Below are positions 47,910 through 57,766 of a DNA stretch of 64,000 nt, one piece after another (positions within the stretch are counted from its first letter, which is position 1; each line of letters opens with the position of its first letter). Both the position numbers and the translations under genes were made by a program. The DNA comes from Bifidobacterium [indicum] DSM 20214 = LMG 11587 (GTDB lineage: Bacteria > Actinomycetota > Actinomycetes > Actinomycetales > Bifidobacteriaceae): assembly GCF_000706765.1 (NCBI RefSeq), contig NZ_CP006018.1, positions 124,001 through 188,000 on the forward strand. The letters are read 5' to 3'. The notes below the pieces were generated by a model. It made no database searches. It had not been told where the DNA came from and worked only from the letters and a program-made list of their open reading frames with translations.

Positions 47910-49784
47910 ATGGGACGTGCAGTTGGCATCGATCTGGGAACCACCAATTCCTGCATTGCAACACTTGAAGGTGGCGAGCCCACGGTCATCGTGAACGCCG
48001 AGGGTGCCCGCACCACACCGTCGGTGGTGGCATTCAGCAAGTCCGGCGAGATTCTGGTCGGTGAGGTGGCCAAGCGTCAGGCCGTCACCAACGTCGACAG
48101 GACCATCAGCTCGGTCAAGCGCCACATGGGTACCGACTGGACCGTCGAAATCGACGGCAAGAAGTGGACCCCCCAGGAGATTTCGGCCCAGATCCTGATG
48201 AAGCTCAAGAGGGATGCCGAATCCTACCTGGGCGAGGCTGTCACCGACGCGGTCATCACCTGCCCTGCCTACTTCAATGACGCACAGCGTCAGGCCACCA
48301 AGGACGCCGGCAAGATTGCCGGACTGAACGTCCTGCGCATCATCAACGAGCCCACCGCCGCGGCCCTGGCCTACGGCCTGGAGAAGGGCAAGGAGGACGA
48401 GCGCATCCTGGTCTTCGATCTGGGTGGCGGCACCTTCGATGTCTCCCTGCTGGAGATCGGCAAGGACGACGACGGCTTCTCGACCATTCAGGTCCAGGCC
48501 ACCAACGGCGACAACAAGCTGGGTGGTGACGACTGGGATCAGAAGATCATCGACTGGCTGGTCGGCGAGGTCAAGAACAAGTACAACGTGGACCTCTCCA
48601 AGGACAAGATTGCCCTGCAGAGGCTGAAGGAAGCGGCCGAGCAGGCCAAGAAGGAGCTGAGTTCCTCCTCTTCCACCAACATCTCCATGCAGTATCTCGC
48701 CATGACCCCCGACGGAACCCCCGTCCACCTGGACGAGAGCCTGACCAGGGCACGTTTCGAGGAGATGACCTCCGACCTGCTGGGTCGTTGCCGCACGCCG
48801 TTCAATAACGTGCTGCACGATGCCGGCATCGCGATCCAGGACATCGACCACGTGGTGCTGGTCGGTGGTTCCACCCGTATGCCCGCCGTCAAGGACCTGG
48901 TCAAGGAACTGACCGGCGGCAAGGAGGCCAACCAGACCGTCAACCCCGATGAGGTCGTGGCCGTCGGTGCCGCCGTCCAGTCGGGCGTCATCAAGGGCGA
49001 CCGTAAGGATGTCCTCCTGATTGACGTGACCCCGCTTTCCCTGGGTATCGAGACCAAGGGCGGAATCATGACCAAGCTGATCGACCGCAACACGGCCATC
49101 CCGACCAAGCGCTCCGAGGTGTTCTCGACCGCTGAGGACAACCAGCCCTCCGTGCTGATTCAGGTCTACCAGGGTGAGCGTGAATTCGCCCGTGACAACA
49201 AGCCCCTGGGCACCTTCGAGCTGACCGGTATCGCCCCGGCACCCCGTGGTGTTCCTCAGATCGAGGTCACCTTCGATATCGACGCCAACGGCATCGTGCA
49301 CGTCTCCGCCAAGGACAAGGGCACCGGCAAGGAACAGTCCATGACCATCACCGGCGGATCTGCCCTGCCCAAGGACGAGATCGACCGCATGGTCAAGGAG
49401 GCCGAGTCGCACGAGGCTGAAGACAAGCAGCGCCGTGAGGATGCCGACACCCGCAACGCCGCCGAGTCCGCCGCCTACCAGACCGAGAAGCTGGTCAACG
49501 ACAACAAGGACAAGATCTCCGATGAGGTCGCCAAGGAGGTCACCGACAAGGTCAACGCCCTGAAGGAGGCCCTCAAGGGTGACGACATGGACAAGGTCAA
49601 GAACGCTCAGAGCGAACTGATGACCTCTGCCCAGAAGATCGGTGAGGCCCTCTACTCCCAGCAGGCGGCTGAGCAGGCCGCAGGAACCGCCGGGGACGGG
49701 TCCGCCCAGGCCTCCGATTCGTCCGATGACGACGTGGTTGATGCCGAGGTCGTGGATGACGACAAGAAGAAGGACGGCGAGTGA
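47910..49784 (+). CDS. dnaK: chaperone DnaK (Hsp70)
   Basis: ATP-dependent chaperone, 624 aa. The nucleotide-binding domain starts [20 protein letters not shown], with later signatures [17 protein letters not shown] and [13 protein letters not shown]. The substrate domain and a helical lid end in an acidic tail, [20 protein letters not shown] place the start at the second ATG (47910) because AGGAGG is then 8 nt away; the first ATG (47904) would be only 2 nt from it. First gene of the heat-shock operon; grpE follows one base after the stop. Confidence 0.96.
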   Translation: MGRAVGIDLGTTNSCIATLEGGEPTVIVNAEGARTTPSVVAFSKSGEILVGEVAKRQAVTNVDRTISSVKRHMGTDWTVEIDGKKWTPQEISAQILMKLKRDAESYLGEAVTDAVITCPAYFNDAQRQATKDAGKIAGLNVLRIINEPTAAALAYGLEKGKEDERILVFDLGGGTFDVSLLEIGKDDDGFSTIQVQATNGDNKLGGDDWDQKIIDWLVGEVKNKYNVDLSKDKIALQRLKEAAEQAKKELSSSSSTNISMQYLAMTPDGTPVHLDESLTRARFEEMTSDLLGRCRTPFNNVLHDAGIAIQDIDHVVLVGGSTRMPAVKDLVKELTGGKEANQTVNPDEVVAVGAAVQSGVIKGDRKDVLLIDVTPLSLGIETKGGIMTKLIDRNTAIPTKRSEVFSTAEDNQPSVLIQVYQGEREFARDNKPLGTFELTGIAPAPRGVPQIEVTFDIDANGIVHVSAKDKGTGKEQSMTITGGSALPKDEIDRMVKEAESHEAEDKQRREDADTRNAAESAAYQTEKLVNDNKDKISDEVAKEVTDKVNALKEALKGDDMDKVKNAQSELMTSAQKIGEALYSQQAAEQAAGTAGDGSAQASDSSDDDVVDAEVVDDDKKKDGE

Positions 49785-49785
49785 T

Positions 49786-50562
49786 ATGTCAGCCTTCGAT
49801 AAGGATGACTATCTGAGTGGCATGGATGATGCCGAGTCGCTCAAGGGCGACACGGCATCATCCGGCCGGGCCGGGGGTGCGCCTGGCAACGGATCCGGGC
49901 AGTCCTCGGATGACCAGGCCGGCAGGGGGCGTCATGCCGCCAGGCCGGCAGAGGGTCAGGAGTCCGATGCCCAGACTTCCGAAGGCCAGGCCTCGTCTGC
50001 CCAGGCAAGGGGCAGGCATCAGGCTCCCGCGGCGGATGCCGGAGCATCGGATGGTGATGGCGCAGGCCGGGATTCCGGACAGGGCCATGAAGGTCAGGCC
50101 GGTGAATCCGCAGGTGAAGACGACCTGACCCCACTGGGTAAGGCCAAGAAGGAAGCGGCCGACTACCTGGATGCCCTGCAGCGTGAGCGTGCTGAGTTCG
50201 TCAACTTCCGCAACAGGACCAAGAAGGAACAGGACCTCTTCCGCCAGCATGGCATCATCGATGTCCTGACCGCCCTCCTGCCTGCCCTGGACGACATCGA
50301 TCGGATCAGGGAGCACGGCCAGATGGACGATTCCTTCCAGGCCGTCGCCGCCAAGATCGACAAGACCTTCGAGAAGTTCGGGGTCGAGAAGTTCGGCGAG
50401 AAGGGCGAGGACTTCGACCCCACCAGGCACGAGGCCATCCTGCACAAGCCGGATTCCGAGGCCAGCAAGGAGACCGTTGACACGGTCGTCGAGGCCGGCT
50501 ATCGAATTGGAGACAGGGTGATTCGGGCTGCCAGGGTAGTGGTGGTATCGCCAGAGCAATAG
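49786..50562 (+). CDS. grpE: nucleotide exchange factor GrpE
   Basis: Releases ADP from DnaK. 258 aa, longer than most GrpE because residues ~20-120 are a low-complexity Gly/Ala/Ser/Gln/Asp linker. The conserved part begins near KKEAADYLDALQRERAEF (dimer coiled coil) and ends with the beta-domain (FDPTRHEAIL, GYRIGDRVIRAARVVV). Starts one base after the dnaK stop. A hairpin GCGGCGG...CCGCCGC near 50613-50646 separates it from dnaJ and could tune downstream expression. Confidence 0.93.
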   Translation: MSAFDKDDYLSGMDDAESLKGDTASSGRAGGAPGNGSGQSSDDQAGRGRHAARPAEGQESDAQTSEGQASSAQARGRHQAPAADAGASDGDGAGRDSGQGHEGQAGESAGEDDLTPLGKAKKEAADYLDALQRERAEFVNFRNRTKKEQDLFRQHGIIDVLTALLPALDDIDRIREHGQMDDSFQAVAAKIDKTFEKFGVEKFGEKGEDFDPTRHEAILHKPDSEASKETVDTVVEAGYRIGDRVIRAARVVVVSPEQ

Positions 50563-50705
50563 GCGACCGGTGATTGTGGACGATCCACATGGCGAACCGA
50601 CGTCCGGAGTGTGCGGCGGCGAGGCGGGAATCTCCGCCCGCCGCCGCGCGCACAGATGACGGTTCTCAATCCGATATTCGTTACTTATGAGGAAAGGAGA
50701 CATGG

Positions 50706-51725
50706 ATGGCTGAGAATGAGTGGCTGAGCAAGGACTATTACAAGGTCCTTGGTGTCTCCAAGGACGCCAGCGATGCGGAAATCACCAAGGCATACCGCAA
50801 GCTTGCCCGCAAATACCATCCCGATCTCAATAAGACCAAGGAGGCCGAGGAGAGGTTCAAGGAAATCTCCGAAGCCTATGACGTGCTCAGCAACAAGGAG
50901 CAGCGTCAGAAGTATGATGCCATTCGCCAGTTCGGCATGGGAGGCGCTCGCTTTTCCGGAGGATCAGGCCAGAGCGGATTCAGTACCGATGCCTTCTCCG
51001 ACATCTTCGGCTCCATGTTCGGGGCCGGTGGAGCACCGGGTAGTGGTGGAATCCACTTCGGTACAGGAGGGGGTCAGCCCGGCTTCTCCGATATCTTCTC
51101 CACCTTCGGTGGCGGAGGGGCCGCGGGCGGCAACCCGACGGGATTCAGCGGGTACGAGACCCGGCAGGAGGCCAGGCCCGTCAAGGGGCAGGACCGTAAC
51201 TCCTCAATCAGTCTCTCCTTCCGGCAGGCCGTCAAAGGTGCCACGGTCTCGTTGAGCGTGGGCGGGTCCAAGTTCAAGACCCACATCCCGGCAGGGGTGC
51301 ATGACGGGCAGAGGATTCGTCTTCCCGGCAAGGGTCGGCCCGGTAGCAACGGGGGCGCCAACGGTGATCTCTACCTGCAGATCAAGGTCGAGCCCAGCAC
51401 CCGCTTCGGGATGGATGGCAAGGATCTGGTCATGGACCTCCCCGTCACCGTCTCCGAGGCTGCTTTGGGGGCCAAGGTCCAGGTACGTGATGTGGACGAC
51501 CAGGTGGTCGCCTTCAAGGTGCCTGCCGGATCGTCCAGCGGCGATCAGGTCAGGGTGTCCGGCCATGGGGTTCAGGACAGGCGAGGCAACGGCGATCTGG
51601 TTGGCAGAATCAGGATACGGATGCCCGACAGACTCGGGTTGGCCCAGAAAAAGGCCATGCGTGAATTCGCCAAGGCCAGCCAGGACTTTGATGCCCAGGT
51701 GGCTGATGACCGCATGAAGATCTGA
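50706..51725 (+). CDS. dnaJ: J-domain co-chaperone, DnaJ without zinc fingers
   Basis: Stimulates DnaK ATPase and delivers substrate. J-domain at 8-75 with HPD at 38-40, Gly/Phe-rich region ~80-145, then the two C-terminal beta-domains. There are no CxxCxGxG repeats, so this is a type II (CbpA-like) J protein rather than classical DnaJ; it nonetheless occupies the dnaJ place in the operon. 339 aa. AAAGGAG lies 6 nt before the ATG. Confidence 0.93.
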   Translation: MAENEWLSKDYYKVLGVSKDASDAEITKAYRKLARKYHPDLNKTKEAEERFKEISEAYDVLSNKEQRQKYDAIRQFGMGGARFSGGSGQSGFSTDAFSDIFGSMFGAGGAPGSGGIHFGTGGGQPGFSDIFSTFGGGGAAGGNPTGFSGYETRQEARPVKGQDRNSSISLSFRQAVKGATVSLSVGGSKFKTHIPAGVHDGQRIRLPGKGRPGSNGGANGDLYLQIKVEPSTRFGMDGKDLVMDLPVTVSEAALGAKVQVRDVDDQVVAFKVPAGSSSGDQVRVSGHGVQDRRGNGDLVGRIRIRMPDRLGLAQKKAMREFAKASQDFDAQVADDRMKI

Positions 51726-51845
51726 AGGCCGATTCATCGGCAACTTGTACCAGCCCCTCCCGGTCCCCTCCGGGAGAGGGCCTGGCACAGGTTGTGCGGA
51801 GAGGATCCGATTGTGGTGTGGGGGAACGGAAAGGGGATGAAGATC

Positions 51846-52415
51846 ATGACACGGATAGACAGGGAGACCAGGCAGATGTACCTTGCCTGTGCCCAGGCCC
51901 TGGTCCGGGACCAGGTGAACCTGGATGCGGCTGATGACGCCGGCATGGACATCGAGCTTCCGGTCTTCAGTGTGGGTCAGGTGGCGACCCTAGCCGACAT
52001 TCACCCGCAGACCCTCCGCCAGTATGACCGCCTGGGCCTGGTTGTGCCCGAACGGACCGAGGGGGGAGCGCGGCGTTACTCACTGCGTGACTTGGACCGG
52101 CTGACCCAGGCCCAGCATCTGAGTCAGGATGAATCCATCAACCTGGCAGGGGTGACCAGGATCCTGGCTCTGGCCGAGGAGAACCGCCAGTTGCGGCGGC
52201 AACTCAGACGTTCCAGGCAGGCCGAAGGCCCCAGCATATTCGCTGCCGCGGCGGATGGCCGGGTGGTCGAAATCAAACGTTCCGATAGCGCCCGCTTGTG
52301 GCGACAGGAGATAACGCACGAATACGGGCAATACTCGACCGGTGATTCCACCCATGGCGACAAGCCGCAGATGACCACCTCCAAGTCGCTGATTATCTGG
52401 GGGATGCACTCCTGA
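51846..52415 (+). CDS. hspR: HspR, MerR-family heat-shock repressor
   Basis: Represses the dnaK operon by binding HAIR elements, with DnaK as co-repressor in related actinobacteria. 189 aa from the ATG at 51846, which has AAGGGG 9 nt upstream; earlier in-frame starts have poorer spacing. The MerR helix-turn-helix lies at about 40-86: FSVGQVATLADIHPQTLRQY then DRLGLVVPERTEGGARRYS. A coiled-coil-like segment with LALAEENRQLRRQLRR follows. The C-terminal ~60 residues are longer than in streptomycete HspR and of unknown role. Confidence 0.9.
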   Translation: MTRIDRETRQMYLACAQALVRDQVNLDAADDAGMDIELPVFSVGQVATLADIHPQTLRQYDRLGLVVPERTEGGARRYSLRDLDRLTQAQHLSQDESINLAGVTRILALAEENRQLRRQLRRSRQAEGPSIFAAAADGRVVEIKRSDSARLWRQEITHEYGQYSTGDSTHGDKPQMTTSKSLIIWGMHS

Positions 52416-52625
52416 CCCGCCGAGTCGGTTCCCTGCTCTGTGGTATTGTTGACAGGTTAGCCGCTTCCACTCAGGAATGCGGTTGATCGTCGCCTGAATG
52501 CTGTGATTGCCGGGAAATGCTGATTGCTTCCGCGAAATCCTCTGCTTTGCTCGCGGCTCGCGGGCTATCAACCGATGTGCCCGTCGTATTTCCCACTCGA
52601 AAGGCCATCCTTGACATCTCACGTC

Positions 52626-54320
52626 ATGCCTGAAACTGAAACTTCAACTACCGCAGGGTCCAAGGCCGGCACGACCTTTGCCGACCTGGGCGTTCCCGAT
52701 GCCCTGGTCAGGGTGCTCGCAGCCGATGGGAAGACCGAGGCCTTCCCCATCCAGGAGGACACCCTGCCTGATTCCCTGGACGGACGCGACATTCTGGGGC
52801 GTGGCCGGACCGGATCCGGCAAGACCCTGGCATTCACGATTCCCCTGGTGGCACGCCTGGCTCTCGACGAGACCACCCTGCCGCAGGAGTCCAACGACTC
52901 CGACCGTGGCCGGGGCCGGAAGAACGTTCCGCATCCGAGGGGTCTGGTCCTGGCTCCCACCCGTGAATTGGCCAACCAGATCGATGAGGTCCTGACGCCC
53001 CTGGCCAATGCCTACCACATGAGGACCTGCACCGTATACGGCGGGGTTAAGCAGGGCCGGCAGGTCGATGCCCTGAAGCGCGGAGCCCAGATCGTCGTGG
53101 CCTGCCCGGGCCGCCTGGAGGACCTCCTCCAGCAGAGGGTGCTCTCCCTGGAATCCGTCAGCATCGCCGTTCTGGACGAGGCCGACGAGATGGCCGACAT
53201 GGGCTTCCTGCCTGCGGTCGAGCGCATACTCACCCAGGTGAGGCCCGGTGGTCAGCGTATGCTCTTCTCCGCAACCCTGGACCATGGGGTGGATGCCGTG
53301 GTCAAGCGCTTCCTCAAGAACGCCAAGGTCCACGAGGTTGATTCGGCCACCCAGCAAGTGGACCAGATGACGCATCACATCTTCGAGACCACTCAGGACG
53401 CCAAGCACGACCTGGTCCGCCGTCTGGCCTCGGGCAAGGGCAAGCGCATCCTTTTCACCCGCACCAAGTTCCAGGCCAAGAAGCTGGCCAAGAACCTCAT
53501 CACCAATGGCATCCCGGCCGCCCAGCTGCACGGCAACCTCTCCCAGAACCAGCGTGACCGCAATCTTGAAGCCTTCTCCAGGGGTGACGTCCGCGTACTG
53601 GTGGCCACTGATGTGGCCGCAAGGGGTGTTGACATCAGCGATGTGGATCTGGTGGTCCAGGTGGATCCGCCCGCGGACCCCAAGTCCTTCCTGCATCGTT
53701 CCGGCCGTACGGCCCGTGCCGGAAAAGCCGGTGATGTGGTCACCGTGGTCCTGCCCAACCAACGTCGCGACACCAAGCGGTTGCTCCGGATGGCCCATAT
53801 CGATGCCAAACCCGTTCACGTCACGGCCTCCTCTCCCGAGGTCGGGGAACTCGTAGGCGCTGTGGCGGATCCCATTCAGGGATGGTCCCTGGAGTCCTCA
53901 ACCCCAAGTCGCTCCGAAGGGGGTCGCAAGGAAGGCTCCCGCGGCCGCTCGTCGGGAGGTCGGGGTCGCTCGCGTGACCGTGACCGTAATCGTGACCGTG
54001 GGCGCGATCGTGGTCAGGACAGGAAATTCCGCGATGGTGGTTCCCGTCGAAGGGGTGACCGTTCCGGACGTTCGCGCAGGGAAGATGACTTTGCAAACCA
54101 GGAAGGCCCCATCGATGCCCGCACCCGTAGGGGTCGTGGAGGGAACCGCCGGGGAGACGGGGCGGCCTGGTCCGACGGTTCCGGACGTGGCCAAGGTGGC
54201 CGCAGGGGTGGCCGGGGCGCTGGCAGTGACAGGGCCTCCAGCAGGTCGGGTGGCTTCCAGCATGGACCCCATAGGCATCGCAGGGACTCCAACCCCTTCC
54301 GCTCCTCACGTAGCCGCTGA
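52626..54320 (+). CDS. DEAD-box RNA helicase
   Basis: ATP-dependent RNA remodelling, likely in ribosome assembly, mRNA decay or cold response. 564 aa. Motifs: Q-motif region FPIQ, Walker A GRTGSGKT (60-67), PTRELA, DEAD from Asp184, SAT, and HRSGRTAR. The C-terminal ~140 residues are rich in Arg, Gly, Asp and Ser (RDRDRNRDRGRD, GGRRGGRGAGS), an RNA-binding tail. The start is uncertain: ATG at 52626 is used, but a TTG at 52611 has AAAGG 6 nt upstream. A terminator follows at 54327. Confidence 0.9.
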   Translation: MPETETSTTAGSKAGTTFADLGVPDALVRVLAADGKTEAFPIQEDTLPDSLDGRDILGRGRTGSGKTLAFTIPLVARLALDETTLPQESNDSDRGRGRKNVPHPRGLVLAPTRELANQIDEVLTPLANAYHMRTCTVYGGVKQGRQVDALKRGAQIVVACPGRLEDLLQQRVLSLESVSIAVLDEADEMADMGFLPAVERILTQVRPGGQRMLFSATLDHGVDAVVKRFLKNAKVHEVDSATQQVDQMTHHIFETTQDAKHDLVRRLASGKGKRILFTRTKFQAKKLAKNLITNGIPAAQLHGNLSQNQRDRNLEAFSRGDVRVLVATDVAARGVDISDVDLVVQVDPPADPKSFLHRSGRTARAGKAGDVVTVVLPNQRRDTKRLLRMAHIDAKPVHVTASSPEVGELVGAVADPIQGWSLESSTPSRSEGGRKEGSRGRSSGGRGRSRDRDRNRDRGRDRGQDRKFRDGGSRRRGDRSGRSRREDDFANQEGPIDARTRRGRGGNRRGDGAAWSDGSGRGQGGRRGGRGAGSDRASSRSGGFQHGPHRHRRDSNPFRSSRSR

Positions 54321-54326
54321 TTGTAC

Positions 54327-54366
54327 CAGAGGAACCGGGGCCTGCCCATTGGCCCCGGTTCCTCTG
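54327..54366 (+). terminator. terminator after the DEAD-box gene
   Basis: Perfect 16-bp stem, 54327-54342 with 54351-54366, 8-nt loop. Confidence 0.8.
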
Positions 54367-54466
54367 CGTATAGGGACCTGGTAGCATTGCAACTCGTGAC
54401 CGGATTCGGTCACCGGAACAAAAACCGATGAGCGTGTCAAGAGAGACGCGCTGGGGAGAGAGAATA

Positions 54467-55321
54467 ATGGGCGAAGATTCGCACAATTTTGATAACCAGG
54501 GATATGGCAGCCAGAATCCAGCCGATTCCGACGCACCCACCTACCCGGCAACAGGTGCGGGTCAATATGGGTATGGGCAGGAGTCTTCGGCTCCTATGGC
54601 CGGAGAGGCCTACGGGCAGCCCGCCTATGGCGCTGATCCCGTCCAGTATCCGCCTCAGGGCGACCCTCAGTTCAACGGTCAGCCCCAGGCTGCTCCGAAG
54701 GACGACTCCTACAGCGGCATGGCCATCACCGCCCTCGTTCTGGCCTTCCTCCTGCCTCTGGTTGGCCTGATCCTGGCGATTGTCAGCCTGGTCAAGTTCA
54801 ACAAGGGGGATCGTCGCAAGGGCAAGGGCAAGGGCATGTCGATCGCGGCCCTGGTCATCTCCATTATCATGATGATCGGCTCCAACATCCTCGTCTACAA
54901 CGTCATGAACAAGACGATGGATCAGGTCTCCCATTCAATCAGCCAGTCAGTCGGGGGAAGCAGTACTGGTAAGTACAAGAACATGCAGGACTGGATCGAC
55001 AGGTCTCCTGATGTGCAGGAGTTCTACTCCACTATGGGCGGACAGCTCAAGCAGCAGAACGTCACCGCCACTCTGAAGGCCGATGGGGACGAGAAACTCG
55101 TCATCGACCTGAGCATGGAACTGCCTGAAGGGCAGGAGATTGACAGCGATGCCGCCGATCAGATCCTGGACCAGCCGGCTCTGAATACGAACATGACACA
55201 GCTGGCCAAGGAACTCAAGAAGGAGGGCTTCAAGCACCCCACTGTCGAGGTTGTCGTACACACGGCAGACAACTCCTTCAGCGCCAGCCAGGTCAACGAT
55301 GAGAATGGCAAAGTGTCCTGA
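54467..55321 (+). CDS. DUF4190-like membrane protein with Gly/Tyr/Pro-rich N-terminus
   Basis: 284 aa. The first ~80 residues are a disordered Gly/Tyr/Gln/Pro/Ala-rich stretch. Two membrane helices (~87-110 and ~123-145) are joined by KFNKGDRRKGKGKG, the DUF4190 arrangement. An extracellular C-terminal domain of ~130 residues follows. The ATG at 54467 has GGGGAGAG upstream. Function unknown. It shares its architecture with the gene at 55682-56722 but differs in the C-terminal domain. Confidence 0.7.
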   Translation: MGEDSHNFDNQGYGSQNPADSDAPTYPATGAGQYGYGQESSAPMAGEAYGQPAYGADPVQYPPQGDPQFNGQPQAAPKDDSYSGMAITALVLAFLLPLVGLILAIVSLVKFNKGDRRKGKGKGMSIAALVISIIMMIGSNILVYNVMNKTMDQVSHSISQSVGGSSTGKYKNMQDWIDRSPDVQEFYSTMGGQLKQQNVTATLKADGDEKLVIDLSMELPEGQEIDSDAADQILDQPALNTNMTQLAKELKKEGFKHPTVEVVVHTADNSFSASQVNDENGKVS

Positions 55322-55332
55322 TTGAATTTCTG

Positions 55333-55371
55333 AGAGGCCGGGCATACCACACTGGTTGTCCCGGCCTCTTT
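55333..55371 (+). terminator. terminator after the first DUF4190-like gene
   Basis: AGAGGCCGGG (55333-55342) pairs with CCCGGCCTCT (55360-55369), followed by TT. Confidence 0.75.
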
Positions 55372-55681
55372 CATATTACCGATGGTAGTATTGCCATATG
55401 GCCGCGTGCATCGGCGTATCCGGTGCTCAGGTGCTTCCGGGGTTGTGCATCGAATGGTGTGCAGGAGAGGGGAAACCAAGGAAGCTGGTTTGCGCCGTCT
55501 TGACGGTAGGGGAATAAATCCGTCGATGTCCGCCGCTCCTGACTGGGCCGGTTTGGGCATCCTGCTGTTCGCTCTGTATACGCAGTACGGGCAACCTGAT
55601 GCCTGTGGCAGTACCTGTGATGGAAACAGCTTGTTGCTCCGATTGTGATTCACATCGTGGCACTGGCGGAAAGAGAAGCAG
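55372..55681. other. intergenic region between the two DUF4190-like genes
   Basis: About 310 bp with no supported gene. An 88-codon open frame at 55382-55648 has Cys- and Arg-rich composition unlike real proteins here and no ribosome site. GGAAAGAGAAGCAG before 55682 is the next gene's ribosome site. Confidence 0.4.
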
Positions 55682-56722
55682 ATGAACAACGATTCGACCA
55701 TGGACCCGCAGAACATCAATGCCGGGGCGAATGATGCCCAAGGATTGACTGATTCCGGCAGTGTCCCGGCGACCACTTCCAACCTGGGGGCAGAGCAGCA
55801 GCATGCCTCTTCTGTCGAATCGGGTGGGCAAGTGTCCGATGATGCCTATACGTGGGATTGCCTGCCTGCCTCGGAAGGGGAGGGTGCCCGACTTGATGCA
55901 GTGGCGGCTGATTCGCGGCCCGCAGCTGTGCAGGCTGGTTCAATGCCTACGCCCCCTCCGGTCAATTCGCGACCGGCTGCCCCTCAGGGTGAGCCACGGG
56001 TCGGGGCTCCTCAGGCCAACGCCCCGCAGGCAGGCTCGAATGTCAGCGGCCCCCATGCCGCTTCCCGTCCTGCTGTTCCTCAGGGCCAGGGACGGCCCGC
56101 CGCCATGCCGCATACTGCTCCGGTAGGTGCGCAACCTCAACCTGGGTATCCACAGGTTGCCCAGCCTGGCGGTCAGCGCTTCCAAGGGCCGCAGAATGGA
56201 GCGGGTCCTGCTCCTTTCGTACCCAATGCGGCAAGGCCTGCCTATCCTGCACCGGGTCCTTACCCGGCCCAGGCTCCATACATGGCTCAGAACCCTTATA
56301 TGGGTCAGCCCCAGCAGGTTGCGCCGCCTGACGACCAGGAGAGCAAGGGGGCCAGTGGTCTCGCCATCACGTCACTGGTGCTGTCCCTGACTTGTTGGCC
56401 AATTGCCTTATTTGTCGCGCCTATCAGTTTCTTCACCGCGAAGAACAAGGCCAGCAAAAGACTTTCACAGGTCGCCTCGGCGCTCTGCCTTGTCTGGCTG
56501 CTCATCCTTATCTTCGTCGTATGGGGGCTGGTTACTATGGACAAAGAGCATAGGAAGCAGATATCGGAAAAGACCAGTGAGAGCAATTCCCAGAGCGTCT
56601 ACGACGATAGTAGTAGCGAGTTGACTTCTGACGACGACTGGGAGAGCGGACTCCAGTATTCCGAGCATACTGAAGTAGAACCCATCTGTGACCTGAGCAA
56701 TGGGTTGGAGTTTGCTGCCTAG
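55682..56722 (+). CDS. DUF4190-like membrane protein with Pro/Ala/Gln-rich N-terminus
   Basis: 346 aa. Residues 1 to ~220 are low complexity, Pro/Ala/Gln/Gly-rich, with imperfect repeats such as SRPA(A/V)PQG and a PYxAQxPYM series. Two membrane helices follow (~225-250 and ~262-284) with FFTAKNKASKR between them, as in DUF4190 proteins. The ~60-residue C-terminus is Ser/Asp/Glu-rich. Repeats make the N-terminal length likely to vary between strains. Function unknown. Confidence 0.68.
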   Translation: MNNDSTMDPQNINAGANDAQGLTDSGSVPATTSNLGAEQQHASSVESGGQVSDDAYTWDCLPASEGEGARLDAVAADSRPAAVQAGSMPTPPPVNSRPAAPQGEPRVGAPQANAPQAGSNVSGPHAASRPAVPQGQGRPAAMPHTAPVGAQPQPGYPQVAQPGGQRFQGPQNGAGPAPFVPNAARPAYPAPGPYPAQAPYMAQNPYMGQPQQVAPPDDQESKGASGLAITSLVLSLTCWPIALFVAPISFFTAKNKASKRLSQVASALCLVWLLILIFVVWGLVTMDKEHRKQISEKTSESNSQSVYDDSSSELTSDDDWESGLQYSEHTEVEPICDLSNGLEFAA

Positions 56723-56820
56723 AGGCAGTCGGCCAGGCATGGTTGGCGCGGTCGGTACTTATGTTGCCGGCCGTGCTGATCAGGAAGGTGCCGGAATCGG
56801 CTGATTGGCCAAAGGCCCTG

Positions 56821-56893
56821 TGGAGCTGAGGGTAGTCGAAACCCCGACCTCTTCGATGCGAACGAAGCGCTCTACCAACTGAGCTACAGCCCC
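56821..56893 (-). tRNA. tRNA-Ala(CGC)
   Basis: Minus-strand 73-nt cloverleaf: acceptor GGGGCTG/CAGCTCC with one G-U pair, D-stem GCTC/GAGC, anticodon stem CTTCG/CGAAG around loop TTCGCAT (anticodon CGC), T-stem GGGGT/ACCCT around TTCGACT, discriminator A. The 3' CCA is not encoded. It reads GCG alanine codons. Confidence 0.92.
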
Positions 56894-57014
56894 AATCGTT
56901 GCCCGACCCTAGCCGAACAACAGAGGCTACTTTAGCGCGGGCTCCGCCCAAACGCAATTCGGGGCCGGAAGGCACCGAGAGGTGGCCGCGGCCCCAGATG
57001 GTCCAGCCAGGTAC

Positions 57015-57044
57015 AGTAAGGCCCCGCTTATGCGGGGCCTTACT
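57015..57044. terminator. terminator downstream of dedA
   Basis: AGTAAGGCCCCGC (57015-57027) pairs with GCGGGGCCTTACT (57032-57044), 4-nt loop TTAT. It lies 15 nt past the dedA stop. The stretch 56723-57058 holds otherwise only the tRNA. Confidence 0.8.
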
Positions 57045-57058
57045 TGATTGTGCTGTTC

Positions 57059-57766
57059 CTACCGGATCTGGTCGGCCGCTTCTTCTGCCGATTCCGGTTC
57101 TGCTGTTCCGACATCCTCGCGTTTCCTGCCGAATCTTGCCTTGAGGAGCCCGATGACGGTGGGGAGGACGGAGATAACCAGGATAAGGATGATGACCAGT
57201 TCGAAGTGCTCCTGAACGGCCGGAATTCCGCCGAAGAAGTAGCCAAGAAGGGTGAAGATGGTCGACCAGATCAGGCCACCAAGGATGCTGAAGGGGGTAA
57301 ACCGCCGCCACTTCATGCCTGAAATACCGGAGATGAAGGGCATGAAGGTCCTGATGAAGGGGAGGAATCGGCCCAGCACAACAGCCAGGGGTCCCCACTT
57401 GTCAATCAGATTTTCGGTCTTGGCGATACGCTCCGGTGTCAGCGATTTGACCTTGCCGGAGCGGACGATGGCCCGCCCGAAGAAGTGCCCGATGAAGTAG
57501 TTGCTCTGGTCGCCGATGAGGGGGGCCAGCCATACGATGGGCAGGAGGATGTCCAGCCTGAGCCCGCTGGAGGGATCGTGCGCGAAGACCCCTGCCGCGA
57601 AAAGGAGTGAGTCGCCGGGCAGGAAGGGCATAAAGACCACGCCGGTCTCTATGAAGATGATCAGAAAGATGAAGGTGTAGGTCGGCCCCAGTCCCATGGC
57701 GATCCACCCGGCAATGGCACTGCGGGGGTCCCTGAGTAGGTTCAAGAGCCAGTTGATGACACCCAT
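57059..57766 (-). CDS. DedA family membrane protein
   Basis: 235 aa with several hydrophobic segments. Family features are FIETGVVFMPFLPGDSLLF, GDQSNYFIGHFFGR and GRFLPFIRTFMPFISGISGM, all typical of DedA/SNARE-associated proteins, which act as lipid (undecaprenyl-phosphate or phospholipid) transporters in studied members. The C-terminal tail is charged and Glu/Ala-rich. Divergent from the GH1 gene. Confidence 0.88.
   Translation of the reverse strand: MGVINWLLNLLRDPRSAIAGWIAMGLGPTYTFIFLIIFIETGVVFMPFLPGDSLLFAAGVFAHDPSSGLRLDILLPIVWLAPLIGDQSNYFIGHFFGRAIVRSGKVKSLTPERIAKTENLIDKWGPLAVVLGRFLPFIRTFMPFISGISGMKWRRFTPFSILGGLIWSTIFTLLGYFFGGIPAVQEHFELVIILILVISVLPTVIGLLKARFGRKREDVGTAEPESAEEAADQIR

Noticed and set aside
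47778-49412. 544-codon minus-strand open frame opposite dnaK
   Set aside because: Antisense to dnaK, no recognisable motif. Such antisense frames have been misread as genes before.
51754-51780. Hairpin CTCCCGG/CCGGGAG between dnaJ and hspR
   Set aside because: Only about 7 bp, no T tract, and hspR is expected to be co-transcribed; not called as a terminator.
55382-55648. 88-codon open frame between the DUF4190-like genes
   Set aside because: No ribosome site, Cys/Arg-rich composition, follows a terminator; probably chance.
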